From: Zhengella mangrovi
GTDB taxonomy: Bacteria; Pseudomonadota; Alphaproteobacteria; Rhizobiales; Rhizobiaceae
Direction: 5' to 3'
Length of the DNA stretch: 64,000 nt
NCBI RefSeq assembly: GCF_002727065.1
Contig: NZ_PDVP01000018.1
Span: forward strand, 38,739 to 102,738
Shown here: positions 8,876 through 17,263 of the stretch, one piece after another
How positions within the stretch are numbered: the first letter of the stretch is position 1
Layout: each line of letters starts with the position of its first letter
Program-made: the position numbers and the translations under genes
The notes under the pieces: model-generated
Database searches by the model: none
What the model was told of the DNA's origin: nothing
The model's input: only the letters and a program-made list of their open reading frames with translations

Positions 8876-10183
8876 ATGGCCCAGGTGCAGACCTTCGCGA
8901 CCGGCAGTCTGGCGGACAGGGATTTCGGCCCCGTCGCCCGCAAGGTGCTGTACTGGATCCCCTCGGTCATCCTCGCCTATTCCATTCTTGTCTCGCCGCT
9001 CTTCACCAAGCTGTTTTCCGGCGGGCCGGCAGCCGATCTCAACGAAGCCGCGGCCCAGTCCAATCCCTGGAACCAGCTGTTCTGGATCACCCTGCTGTTT
9101 GCCGCGATCGCGGCCAGCTGGAAGAAACTGTTGAATCTCAAGTGGCTGGTGTCCGATCCGGTCATCGTCCTGATCTTCTGCTATCTCGCCTTTGCCGCGA
9201 TCAGCGTCACCTGGTCGCCCGTGCCGGGCATTGCCTTCCGCCGCTTCGCATTGCAGGTCATCGTGGTGCTGGCGCTGTCCATACCGGTCATCCTGACCAG
9301 CGACCGGGCCGCGCTGCTCGGCCGTGTCAACGCCGTCATGGCGGTCACCGTGGCTTTGAACTTCGTCGTGGTGCTCACCACGCCGCCGGGGCCGATCGGT
9401 CACGAGGGCATTTACGAACAGAAGAACACGCTTGGCGCCGCCATGGCGTTCTGCTGGCTGTTCCTGCTCTACGCCGCGGCAATCGGCCGGGGCGGGCGGC
9501 GCTGGCTGTTCCTGTTCCTGGCGGTGGCGGCCCTGTTCTGCCTCGTCAAGAGCGAATCGAAGACATCGCTCGGCCTCGCCATCCTGCTCCCGGTGCTGAC
9601 ATGGGGCGCCATCGTCGTCACCCGGCCGCTCGCCATGAACACGGCGCTGCTCGTTCTCGCCGCGCTTGTTCTGGCGCTCGTCGGCTGGTTCTACGTCTCG
9701 GCACTGACGGGCTTCGATTTCGCCGACCTGTCGATGATCCTCTTCAATGACACGACCTTCACCGGCCGCACGGTGATCTGGCAGTTCGTCGTCGACGTCA
9801 TCTCGCGAAGTCCCGTGATCGGCCAGGGCTATGCGTCGTTCTGGGGGATCGGAGCCGGGTCCATCGTCGAACGCGAGGCGCCGGGGTTCGTCGCCGGCCT
9901 CCTGCAGGCCCACAACGGTTACCTGGACACGCTGATCGAGACCGGCGCGATCGGCCTCTCCATCCTGCTGGCGATCATCGTCGCCGCGCTTTTTTCCGCC
10001 GCCCGCTTCGTGCGCGAGCGCCCCGCGCTCAGCTGGCTGTCGATGACGCTGGTCCTGACCGTCGTGTCGCACAACATGCTCGAAAGCAGCTGGTTTCGCG
10101 GCTACTCGCTGATCTGGATGCTTTTTGTCTTCGCTGCCGTGCTGCCCCGGGCAGGGCAGGGCGAAAGGTTAACAAAGCGGTAA
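8876..10183 (+). CDS. ExoQ/Wzy-type polysaccharide polymerase (O-antigen ligase superfamily)
   Basis: 435 residues with about ten predicted membrane segments. The Wzy_C/O-antigen-ligase region contains EQKNTLGAAMAF and, in the long periplasmic loop, GRTVIWQFVVDVISRSPVIGQGY and the AHNGYLDTLIETG motif with the conserved His found in ExoQ-type proteins. These polymerise lipid-linked repeat units in the periplasm. The gene follows the GH5 gene by 137 bp and precedes the Wzz-type gene by 53 bp, the usual pairing of polymerase and chain-length regulator. A GCAGAGG-like ribosome-binding site lies just before the ATG. Confidence 0.88.
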   Translation: MAQVQTFATGSLADRDFGPVARKVLYWIPSVILAYSILVSPLFTKLFSGGPAADLNEAAAQSNPWNQLFWITLLFAAIAASWKKLLNLKWLVSDPVIVLIFCYLAFAAISVTWSPVPGIAFRRFALQVIVVLALSIPVILTSDRAALLGRVNAVMAVTVALNFVVVLTTPPGPIGHEGIYEQKNTLGAAMAFCWLFLLYAAAIGRGGRRWLFLFLAVAALFCLVKSESKTSLGLAILLPVLTWGAIVVTRPLAMNTALLVLAALVLALVGWFYVSALTGFDFADLSMILFNDTTFTGRTVIWQFVVDVISRSPVIGQGYASFWGIGAGSIVEREAPGFVAGLLQAHNGYLDTLIETGAIGLSILLAIIVAALFSAARFVRERPALSWLSMTLVLTVVSHNMLESSWFRGYSLIWMLFVFAAVLPRAGQGERLTKR

Positions 10184-10236
10184 CCCAATTTAGCGGAAGG
10201 TGGTTTCGTCCGGACCTGATTCGAGAGGCCTACTCC

Positions 10237-11937
10237 GTGCGCGCAGACGCCGAACCCCAAGCTGCAGCCATGCAATTCGACATCTGGAGGATCGTCCTGA
10301 TCCTGCGGTCGCGGTTGTGGCTGGTGGCCCTCTGCGCGATCGTGTTCGCCGGCCTGACGGCCGCCTTCACCATGTCGGTTTCGCCGGTCTACCGGTCCAC
10401 CGCGCGCGTACTCATCGAGCCGGCCATGCGCCAGCCTTTCGACAATTCCAAGACCCAGTCGCGCGGCGGCGACGATCCCGCGGCCATCGACAGCCGCGCC
10501 GCGATGATCGCATCCGACGCGGTGCTCCGCCCCGTCGTCCAGCGCTTCAAGCTCGTCGATGATCCGGAGTTCGGCGCCGGAGGCAAACCGGGCCTGCTGT
10601 CGCGGGTCATGTCGATTGTCCGCGGCAGCAGCCATGGCGGCGCGGCAACACCCGAAGACCTCGAGAACAAGGCGGTCAATGCCTTCTCAAAGGCGGTCAA
10701 GGTCAACCGCGAGGGACTGACCTACATCATCTCGATCTCCGTCGATTCCGAAAACCCGGACAAGGCGGCGAGCCTGGCCCAGGCGGTCGCGGAAAGCTTT
10801 CTCACCGATGCCAAGCGCCACCGCGACCTGGTGTCCGCCGGCGTGACCGACGAGATCGAGAAGCGGGTGGCTGGCCTCCGCGAGCGGCTGACGAAGGCGG
10901 AAATGGCCGTCCAGCAGTTCAAGGCCGAAAACCGCCTGCAGAGTGCCGGGCAACAGGGCCTTCTGGTCAACCAGGAACTGGCGGAAATCAACACCCAGCT
11001 GACCGCGGCCCGCGCCGCCCTGGCCGAGAAAAAGGCCTATTACGACGCGTTGCAGGCGTTTTCGCGTGGCGTGAACACCGAGACGACGCTGAACGTCGTC
11101 ACCCAGTCGCCCCGCCTGGCCCAGTTGCAGGAGCAATACCTGCAGGCCTCCCGCGAGGAAGCCCGCCTTGCCGCCGAGCTCCTGCCGCGCCACCCGCGCC
11201 TCGTCCGTTCCCGCTCGGAGGTCGCGCGCCTCCGGGGGCTGTTGAACCAGGAAGGCACGAACGCGCTGGAGGGCGCCAAGGTGGACCTGCAGGCCGCGCG
11301 CGAGCGGGTGGCCAACCTGGAATCGGCGGTCAACAGTTCTCGCTCCCAGACTGATCTCGGCGATGCGGCCTCCGTGCGCCTGCGCGAACTGGAGACGGAA
11401 GCCCAGACGACCCGGACGCTCTACGAGAACATCCTCGGCCGTGCCAAGGAAATCGCGGAACTCGACCAGGTCGTCGTGCCCGATGCCCGCATCATCTCGC
11501 CTGCCGTGGCGGCCGACAGCCCGATCTGGCCGAAGAAGAAGCTCCTTGTCGCCCTGGCCCTGGTGCTGGGTACCGGTGTCGGCCTCTTCCTGGCCGTGGG
11601 AGGGGAGATCGCCCGGATGCTGATCGAGCACCTGCGCAGGCAGCATGAGGACGCCGCCCGTTCCGACGCGGTGCGGCCGGCCGAAGATGACCGCTCCGAT
11701 GAGGGGGGCGAACCCGGCATCGACGATGCCTACTATGCCGCCGCCGCCCGCCACCTGGGTCCCAGGGAGCGGGCCCTGAGCGATTTCGATGACGTGCTGG
11801 AGGCCCATGCCGCGCTGGCCCGCGATGAACTCCTGGCCTTCCGCGACAGCATCCGCCAGCAATCGGAAACACGGCGCGGCTCCAGCCTGCTGCGGCGTGG
11901 CAATGGTGGATCGCTCCTCGATATCGGGTCCGACTGA
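10237..11937 (+). CDS. Wzz/GumC-type chain-length determinant (PCP) without kinase domain
   Basis: 566 residues. A membrane segment near residues 28-48 is followed by the Wzz signature (SPVYRSTARVLIEP), a long periplasmic coiled-coil region (about 180-390), a second membrane segment near 435-455 and a cytoplasmic tail of about 110 acidic and basic residues. Such proteins set polymer length and couple polymerase to the export channel. Unlike ExoP or Wzc, no Walker A motif follows the second membrane segment, so any BY-type tyrosine kinase is encoded elsewhere. The GTG start at 10237 has a GAGAGG site at 10223-10228; the ATG at 10270 lacks one. Confidence 0.85.
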   Translation: MRADAEPQAAAMQFDIWRIVLILRSRLWLVALCAIVFAGLTAAFTMSVSPVYRSTARVLIEPAMRQPFDNSKTQSRGGDDPAAIDSRAAMIASDAVLRPVVQRFKLVDDPEFGAGGKPGLLSRVMSIVRGSSHGGAATPEDLENKAVNAFSKAVKVNREGLTYIISISVDSENPDKAASLAQAVAESFLTDAKRHRDLVSAGVTDEIEKRVAGLRERLTKAEMAVQQFKAENRLQSAGQQGLLVNQELAEINTQLTAARAALAEKKAYYDALQAFSRGVNTETTLNVVTQSPRLAQLQEQYLQASREEARLAAELLPRHPRLVRSRSEVARLRGLLNQEGTNALEGAKVDLQAARERVANLESAVNSSRSQTDLGDAASVRLRELETEAQTTRTLYENILGRAKEIAELDQVVVPDARIISPAVAADSPIWPKKKLLVALALVLGTGVGLFLAVGGEIARMLIEHLRRQHEDAARSDAVRPAEDDRSDEGGEPGIDDAYYAAAARHLGPRERALSDFDDVLEAHAALARDELLAFRDSIRQQSETRRGSSLLRRGNGGSLLDIGSD

Positions 11938-12223
11938 AGCGCGGGCGCGACGGGCCGCCGGAGTAAATTAGAAAAGCTCAAATTAACCAGTTTCGTTGCC
12001 AAGAATGGTAAGCAATCCCGTGGCATGGTCCGGATAAGAATGCCGGACCTGGCAAGGATCCTGGCGCCGTTTCTGCGGCCGGCTTCCATGTCCATGGGAG
12101 CAGCGGCGAGGACCGGCGGCCAAGCTCCGCGCGGATGCGTGAACCACTGCGTCTTTCTCGCCAGGCAACGAACCGGCACGGAAAAGAAACTGGTTGCAAT
12201 AGCGTGTCCGGGAAGGCGGTTTC

Positions 12224-13597
12224 ATGAAGATCACGGTCATTGGTGCCGGTTATGTCGGTCTGGTTTCGGCGGCCTGCTTCGCCGATATCGGTCACAGCGT
12301 CATCTGCGTCGAACGCGATCGCGCGCGGCTCGACATGCTGGAGAAGGGCGAAATCCCGATCTACGAACCGGGCCTGGCCGGCATCGTCAGCGCCAATGCG
12401 GCCGCCGGGCGCCTGCGTTTCACCAGCGTCATGGCGGAAGCCGTCGCGCAGTCCGACATCGTGTTGATCGCGGTCGGGACGCCGTCGCGGCCGGGCGACG
12501 GCCTGGCCGATATTTCGCAGGTCTATGCCGCGGCCAACGAGATCGCGCCGGCCCTGACCGGCTTCACGGTCGTCGTGACGAAGTCGACCGTTCCGGTCGG
12601 AACCGGCGACGAGATCGACCGGATCATCGCCCGGGTCAACCCGGAGGCCGATGTCGCGGTCGTCTCGAACCCCGAATTCCTCCGCGAAGGCTCGGCCATC
12701 AAGGACTTCATGCAGCCCGACCGCATCGTGGTCGGAACGGAAAGCGCCCGCGCCAGCCAGGTCATGCAGGATGCCTACGCGCCGCTGGGAACTGCGGCCG
12801 AACGCGTCGTGATGACCGGTCGCCGCACGGCCGAGCTGACCAAGTACGCCGCCAATTCCTTCCTCGCCATGAAAGTGACCTTCATCAACGAGATCGCCGA
12901 CCTGTGCGAGCGCGTTGGCGCCGACGTCACGGACGTGGCGCGCGGCATGGGGCTGGACGCCCGCATCGGCCGGCAGTTCCTCAATGCCGGTCCGGGCGTC
13001 GGCGGATCCTGCTTCCCGAAGGACACGCTGGCCCTGGTCAAGACGGCGCAGGATGCCGACAGCCCGGTCCGCCTGGTCGAGACGACCGTGTCGGTCAACG
13101 ACCAGCGCAAGCGGGCCATGGCCAAGAAGGTGATCCGGTCGGTCGGCGGCTCGGTTCGTGGCAAGACGATCGCGATCCTCGGCCTGACCTTCAAGCCGAA
13201 CACCGACGACGTCCGCGAATCCCCGGCGCTGCCGATCATCACCGCCCTGCAGGACGCCGGCGCGCGCATCCGCGCCTTCGACCCGGAAGGCCGCAGGCAG
13301 GCCGAACAGATCCTGTCGAACGTCGCGTTTGGCGATGATGCCTACGCCGCGGCCAGCGGTGCCGACGCCCTGGTCATCGTCACCGAATGGGCCGTGTTCA
13401 AGGACCTCGAACTGAAGAAACTGAAGAAGGCGATGGCTGGCAAGGTCATCGTCGATCTCAGGAACCTCCTCGACGGCGCTGCGGTTCGCGCCGCCGGCTT
13501 CCGCTACACGGGGATCGGTCACGCAACCGATGGAAGCGACGGATTGCTCCTGCTCCAGCAGGCTTCGGCCGGGGAGATCACGTCGCTGGCGTCCTGA
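12224..13597 (+). CDS. ugd: UDP-glucose 6-dehydrogenase
   Basis: 457 residues covering the full UDP-glucose/GDP-mannose dehydrogenase family. The N-terminal NAD-binding motif is GAGYVG (7-12), the catalytic Cys263 lies in GGSCFPKD, Lys207 in LTKYAANSF, and the UDP-binding domain follows with LTFKPNTDDVRESP. It oxidises UDP-glucose to UDP-glucuronate with two NAD+, supplying acidic residues for capsular or extracellular polysaccharide. Its place after the polymerase and Wzz-type genes supports an acidic polymer. A 286-bp upstream spacer suggests its own promoter. The next gene follows after 24 bp. Confidence 0.95.
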   Translation: MKITVIGAGYVGLVSAACFADIGHSVICVERDRARLDMLEKGEIPIYEPGLAGIVSANAAAGRLRFTSVMAEAVAQSDIVLIAVGTPSRPGDGLADISQVYAAANEIAPALTGFTVVVTKSTVPVGTGDEIDRIIARVNPEADVAVVSNPEFLREGSAIKDFMQPDRIVVGTESARASQVMQDAYAPLGTAAERVVMTGRRTAELTKYAANSFLAMKVTFINEIADLCERVGADVTDVARGMGLDARIGRQFLNAGPGVGGSCFPKDTLALVKTAQDADSPVRLVETTVSVNDQRKRAMAKKVIRSVGGSVRGKTIAILGLTFKPNTDDVRESPALPIITALQDAGARIRAFDPEGRRQAEQILSNVAFGDDAYAAASGADALVIVTEWAVFKDLELKKLKKAMAGKVIVDLRNLLDGAAVRAAGFRYTGIGHATDGSDGLLLLQQASAGEITSLAS

Positions 13598-13621
13598 CCG
13601 CGCAAAGAGGAGGTACGAACC

Positions 13622-14206
13622 ATGCCCAGGATCGACGATTGCCCCGCCATCTACGCGGATATTGCCAATGCTTCGGTGCTGGAAAAGGATTCCGGCGCGC
13701 AAGCCGCCGGTTCCGGTCTCCAGCATGCGGTCTCACCTTTCACCTACCGCGATGCCATGGCGCACTTCGCCGGTCATGTCCACGTGGTCACCACCGCGGG
13801 CAGGGCCGGGCGCCGCGGCGTGACGGCCATTGCTGCCTGCTCGGTTTCCGATGACCCGGCCACCGTTCTCGTCTGCCTCAACCGTGGCAGCGTGGCCAAC
13901 GACCTTTTCCGCGACAACGGCGCCTTCGCCGTCAACACGCTGGCCAGCGGATTGCAGCCCGTTGCCGAGGCATTCTCCGGCGTCACCAGCCTCGGTCCTG
14001 ACGAACGGTTCGATGTCGGCCACTGGACGACCCTGTCCACCGGCGCTCCGGTGCTCCAGGATGCGCTCGTGAGCTTCGATTGCCGCCTGGTCGACGCGAT
14101 CGACCATGCCACGCACCGGGTTCTTTTCGGCCGCGTGGTCGCCGTGTCCATGGCGGACCGGGGCGAACCCTTGCTCTATTTCAACCGGCGTTACCGGACG
14201 CTGTAG
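13622..14206 (+). CDS. Flavin reductase-like (FMN-binding split-barrel) protein
   Basis: 194 residues. After a variable N-terminal region of about 40 residues comes the flavin reductase-like domain. Its TAIAACSVSDDPATVLVCLN motif is typical of the HpaC/RutF group, where the T-x-x-x-C/S-S pattern contacts FMN. The conserved region continues through NGAFAVNTLASG and ends with an RYRTL tail. The family reduces free FMN or FAD with NAD(P)H for a partner monooxygenase. A strong AGAGGAGG site (13606-13613) precedes the ATG, and the 24-bp gap suggests cotranscription with ugd. No monooxygenase gene is seen nearby, so the physiological partner is unknown. The 3' end overlaps the convergent membrane-protein gene by 26 bp. 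Confidence 0.85.
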   Translation: MPRIDDCPAIYADIANASVLEKDSGAQAAGSGLQHAVSPFTYRDAMAHFAGHVHVVTTAGRAGRRGVTAIAACSVSDDPATVLVCLNRGSVANDLFRDNGAFAVNTLASGLQPVAEAFSGVTSLGPDERFDVGHWTTLSTGAPVLQDALVSFDCRLVDAIDHATHRVLFGRVVAVSMADRGEPLLYFNRRYRTL

Positions 14207-15458
14207 ACACGCTCCCGATGGACGACGCCGGGTCGCGGGCGATGGTCAGGAGGATCACGCTCAGGCCAATGAAAAGCGCGTCCAGGATGTCGTGGCCGAA
14301 GACGAGGCCGCTTACGCCGCTCAGGCCGTAGGGCACGTAGAGGCTGGCGCCGAGCGCCAGGGCAGGGCGGCCGTGCGGGCCATGCCGGTTGCGCCAGAGC
14401 AGCACGGCCGGGGCCAGGAAAGCGACCAGGAAACCGGCGAGGTTGACGACGCCGCCGCGCACCAGCGCGTTGAGGATCGCATTGTGGAAATGGGTCATGG
14501 CGAAGGTGACGTGGTTCAGTTCGTCGTTCCGTTCCCGCATGATCCGGGCAATGTCGCCGCCGCCATGGCCGAGCAGCGGCTTTTCCCGGATCAGGCTCAC
14601 GGCCGACTGCCACAGCACCAGCCGCTGTCCGAGCGACGTGTCCATTTCCCCGGCTTCGGCCTTGTCAAGGTCCATGACCGCGGCATCGACGCGGTCCTTC
14701 ACCAGCGGCGCATACTGGTAGAGAGCGACGGCTCCGAGGCCTGAGAGCAGCAGCAGGGCTGCCAGCAGGGCCTTGGCCCGCGCCGTCATGCGCAGGCGGA
14801 TGGCCGTCAGGGCCATCGGCGTGAGCGCCAGCGTCAGCCAGAACGTGCGGCTGCCGGTCAGGATCACCACGGTCCCCGCCGCCAGCGCGCCCGCGAGGCA
14901 CAGCCAGCGCCAGCGGTTCTCCAGCCAGACCGCGCCGCAAAGGCAAAGGCCGAACATCACCGATGCGACAAGACCCAGCACCAGCGGGTTGCCGGTCAGC
15001 AGTTCGAGGCGGTGCAGGTGGCTGTTCATGGCAAGGCCCAGCGAGACGAAGGCGCCGGCCGAGGCGCCGGTCGCCAGGGTCTTGAACAGCAGGGCCGGCG
15101 GCGCGGCCATCAGGGCGAACACGGGCAGCGCGCCGAGAAAGAACAGGTTCTCGGCAATCTCCGAATAGCCGCGCCCGGCAAAGCCGGAATTGGCCGTGGC
15201 CAGCGCCTCTGTCAGGAAGAACAGCACGAAACAGGCTGAAACGGCCAGGGCGTCCCGGTCGCCGGGCATCGCGATGCGCCGGAAGGCCAGCAGCAGGACG
15301 GCCCAGGACATGGTGATGCCGAGCAGGATTCCGATTCCGCTGCCGATCAGCGGCACGCTGCCGGCGAAGCAGGCGGCGAAGACGGCATTGCCCGCAACAA
15401 GCGGCCCATTGCCCGGCGAGACGAGATAGGTGAGAACACTGCCAGGATGGATGCGCAT
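14181..15458 (-). CDS. O-antigen ligase/polymerase-like membrane protein
   Basis: 425 residues with about ten to twelve membrane segments. The Wzy_C-type periplasmic loop contains SLGQRLVLWQSAVSLIREKP followed by LLGHGGGDI and MTHFHNAILNALVRGG. The conserved Arg and His residues fit the O-antigen ligase/polymerase superfamily. It may ligate or polymerise a second surface glycan. The ATG at 15458 begins a plausible N-terminus (MRIHPGSVLTYLVS); upstream in-frame sequence is arginine-rich and looks non-coding. The gene lies 133 bp downstream of the HTH-only LuxR gene on the same strand and may be cotranscribed with it. It overlaps the flavin reductase gene end-to-end by 26 bp. Confidence 0.82.
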   Translation of the reverse strand: MRIHPGSVLTYLVSPGNGPLVAGNAVFAACFAGSVPLIGSGIGILLGITMSWAVLLLAFRRIAMPGDRDALAVSACFVLFFLTEALATANSGFAGRGYSEIAENLFFLGALPVFALMAAPPALLFKTLATGASAGAFVSLGLAMNSHLHRLELLTGNPLVLGLVASVMFGLCLCGAVWLENRWRWLCLAGALAAGTVVILTGSRTFWLTLALTPMALTAIRLRMTARAKALLAALLLLSGLGAVALYQYAPLVKDRVDAAVMDLDKAEAGEMDTSLGQRLVLWQSAVSLIREKPLLGHGGGDIARIMRERNDELNHVTFAMTHFHNAILNALVRGGVVNLAGFLVAFLAPAVLLWRNRHGPHGRPALALGASLYVPYGLSGVSGLVFGHDILDALFIGLSVILLTIARDPASSIGSVSTASGNAG

Positions 15459-15591
15459 GAAAACCGTGTACCAGCGTCGGGAAGGGCGCCGGCCCGCGGG
15501 TGAGCGGGGGCGTCCGGAACAGTTACGCTCTTCCTCTAGCCGAAAAGACCGGATTTCCAAAGACCGGCGCGCGATGTCGGCGCTGATCGCC

Positions 15592-15843
15592 TCAGCCGTC
15601 TGACGCGCGCCCGGTCTGCCGGTCGTACAGCACGACGGCATGCGCTTCCGATTGTGCGCCGAGCCGCTCGGCGGCACCCTTCAGGATGCGGCCGATCGCA
15701 TATTCGCTGACGCCAAGGTCCAGGGCCAGCTGGCTGCGCGTCTTGCCCTCTGCCAACCCCGCCAGGACCATGGCTTCCAGGGGGGCAACGCGGTTCGCCT
15801 CGATCATTTTGTGCTCATCATTGGCATTTTTCCGGCCAGTCAT
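15592..15843 (-). CDS. HTH-only LuxR-family DNA-binding protein
   Basis: 83 residues, nearly all a LuxR C-terminal-type (GerE) helix-turn-helix. The core LEAMVLAGLAEGKTRSQLAL and the recognition-helix stretch LGVSEYAIGRILKGAAERLG match the family. No receiver or ligand-binding domain is present, so it may act as a constitutive binder, a dimerisation antagonist of other LuxR proteins, or an adaptor. The ATG at 15843 lies within a 19-bp inverted repeat (15832-15850). A later Met at residue 12 is an alternative start. Its neighbours are a LuxR-type receptor gene 0.6 kb away and a polysaccharide ligase-like gene just downstream. Confidence 0.75.
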   Translation of the reverse strand: MTGRKNANDEHKMIEANRVAPLEAMVLAGLAEGKTRSQLALDLGVSEYAIGRILKGAAERLGAQSEAHAVVLYDRQTGRASDG

Positions 15844-15850
15844 TGGCCGG
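15832..15850. promoter_or_regulatory. 19-bp inverted repeat spanning a LuxR-like start codon
   Basis: CCGGCCA (15832-15838) and TGGCCGG (15844-15850) are perfect inverted arms around a 5-bp centre. That centre holds the ATG of the HTH-only LuxR gene (15841-15843 on the plus strand). Size and symmetry suit a LuxR-type operator, and an RNA hairpin sequestering the start codon is equally possible. Confidence 0.5.
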
Positions 15851-15945
15851 AAGTAAACATGAATCTCATATGCATGTAATTATAGGGCGAAAACTTTGAT
15901 TCCTGATGAAGCGATCCCCGCGAATTTATCTAAAAGGCTGCCGCA

Positions 15946-15970
15946 CTTATTAAGCAATCAATTGAATAAG
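15946..15970. promoter_or_regulatory. AT-rich dyad upstream of the 93-residue gene
   Basis: CTTATT (15946-15951) and AATAAG (15965-15970) are perfect inverted arms separated by 13 bp, inside an AT-rich spacer (15844-16081). It could be a regulator-binding site between the two divergent small genes. Chance occurrence of a 6-bp dyad in AT-rich DNA is possible. Confidence 0.3.
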
Positions 15971-16081
15971 CCGTGACAAATATAGCCGGTTTTTCTAATG
16001 TGCGGTTTTGACAGGGGGGCAGCACGACGAATCAAATTTGCTGCTTCGGTAAATTGATTTTTTGAAAGTCGTGGTACGCGT

Positions 16082-16363
16082 ATGATGGTTTCGGATTTGG
16101 TTAGAGCTTTTCATGCGCGCTCTGCTGATTTGGACAATGCAATCAGGGCCAATGATCCTGAATTGATTGGGGAACTGGACCGCCAGATCGGCGACGTGTG
16201 GCGGCAATTGCTCGCTGCGCGGCCCGAGGCGAAGGGCGAATTGCGCCAGCTGGTCGAATTTTTTTTGACCATTCTTGCGCCCAATGCGCAGGATTCCGAC
16301 GTTGAAGCCGATGCCATGGCCACGATCCTCGCCCTGTTTGACGACCTGGCTGGAAATGAGTGA
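16082..16363 (+). CDS. Small helical protein of unknown function
   Basis: 93 residues, predicted to be almost wholly alpha-helical and acidic, with no membrane segment, signal peptide or metal motif. I do not recognise the family. Two Met codons (16082, 16085) open it, with no clear ribosome-binding site. The first third uses AT-rich codons (GTT, TTG, GCT) unlike neighbouring genes, while the last two thirds are more typical, suggesting a recently acquired or weakly expressed gene. It lies between an HTH-only LuxR gene and a LuxR-type receptor gene and converges on the latter across 123 bp, so a regulatory role such as a partner or anti-activator is conceivable but unproven. Confidence 0.55.
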   Translation: MMVSDLVRAFHARSADLDNAIRANDPELIGELDRQIGDVWRQLLAARPEAKGELRQLVEFFLTILAPNAQDSDVEADAMATILALFDDLAGNE

Positions 16364-16486
16364 CGTCCGGGCCGACGCAGGTCGGCCTGGCTGAACCGGT
16401 CGCGGGCATCCCTCACCGGAAAGTTCCTGGAGTAGCAACCGTAGGAACCCCGGCTGCGGGGGCCAGGCGCGGCAGGGTGGTCGCGG

Positions 16487-17263
16487 TCAGATCAGGCCGA
16501 GCGCGCTCGCCCGGTAGATCACTTCGGAAAGGGAATGCGCCGACAGCTTGGACTTGAGCGAGCGCACGAAGGCAGCAACCGTCGGTTCCGAGTAGGACAG
16601 TTCCTCGCCGACCTGGCTCAGCGTCTTGCCTTCCGCGATCCCCACCAGGCACTGGAATTCCGGCGGCGTCAGTCGCGGCATGGTGCGGATTTTCGTGCCG
16701 GACTTCTCCCGCCACAGGGCATCGAAGGTTTCGATCGTATCGATGACGAGGCCGGGGTAGCGGCTGTCGGTCTCCGGGCGGACGCCGAAATACATGACGA
16801 CGCTGCGCCGCGACAGCGGATCGCAGACCGGCACGCAATAGCCGCCTTTGAGGCCGTACATGTTCAGCAGGCCGTCAAGCAGGTTGTCGAGCAGCGACGG
16901 TTCGGGCGCTTCGTTGGTCCGGCAGTCGAGCCCGGTCGTGAACGGGAACGGCCGATTGGTTTCCGCCAGCATCAGGAAGACCGAGCAATTGGTCAGGTCC
17001 TCGACCGATGCGATCTTGCTGGCCAGCCCGTCCTCGAGGCCATGAAAGCTCATGCTGGGCTTGATCGACCCGTTGCGCCATTCGCTGATGTCCAGCACGG
17101 CGTAGGACTGGAAGCCATGGGCACGGGCGACCTCCTTGAGGTCCTTGTACCGTGTGGCTGGCTTGCCCTGGCCGACGGCCGGCGAGGCAGGTCGCGGCGT
17201 CGACGAGATCGCAGCCGGCTGGGTTGCCTCGGAAGCCTGTGCAAGACGGATGACGTTACTCAT
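16487..17263 (-). CDS. LuxR-type transcriptional regulator (solo receptor)
   Basis: 258 residues from the ATG at 17263, which has GGGGA seven bases upstream. The N-terminal about 45 residues are low-complexity. A domain with autoinducer-binding-like layout follows (about 50-180, including GGYCVPVCDPLSR). A C-terminal LuxR helix-turn-helix begins at RLTPPEFQCLVGIAEGKTLS and ends in YRASALGLI. The Trp/Tyr/Asp pocket residues typical of acyl-homoserine-lactone receptors are not obvious in the expected places, so the ligand may differ. No LuxI-type synthase is encoded within the window, making it a solo in this context. Likely targets are the adjacent small genes, itself or surface-polysaccharide genes. 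Confidence 0.85.
   Translation of the reverse strand: MSNVIRLAQASEATQPAAISSTPRPASPAVGQGKPATRYKDLKEVARAHGFQSYAVLDISEWRNGSIKPSMSFHGLEDGLASKIASVEDLTNCSVFLMLAETNRPFPFTTGLDCRTNEAPEPSLLDNLLDGLLNMYGLKGGYCVPVCDPLSRRSVVMYFGVRPETDSRYPGLVIDTIETFDALWREKSGTKIRTMPRLTPPEFQCLVGIAEGKTLSQVGEELSYSEPTVAAFVRSLKSKLSAHSLSEVIYRASALGLI

Noticed and set aside
15459..15677. N-terminal extension of the O-antigen ligase-like protein
   Set aside because: The extension is Arg-rich with no hydrophobic character and overlaps the HTH gene; the Met at 15458 fits better.
16364..16486. Terminator between the 93-residue gene and the LuxR-type gene
   Set aside because: No stem followed by a T-tract is evident in either direction.
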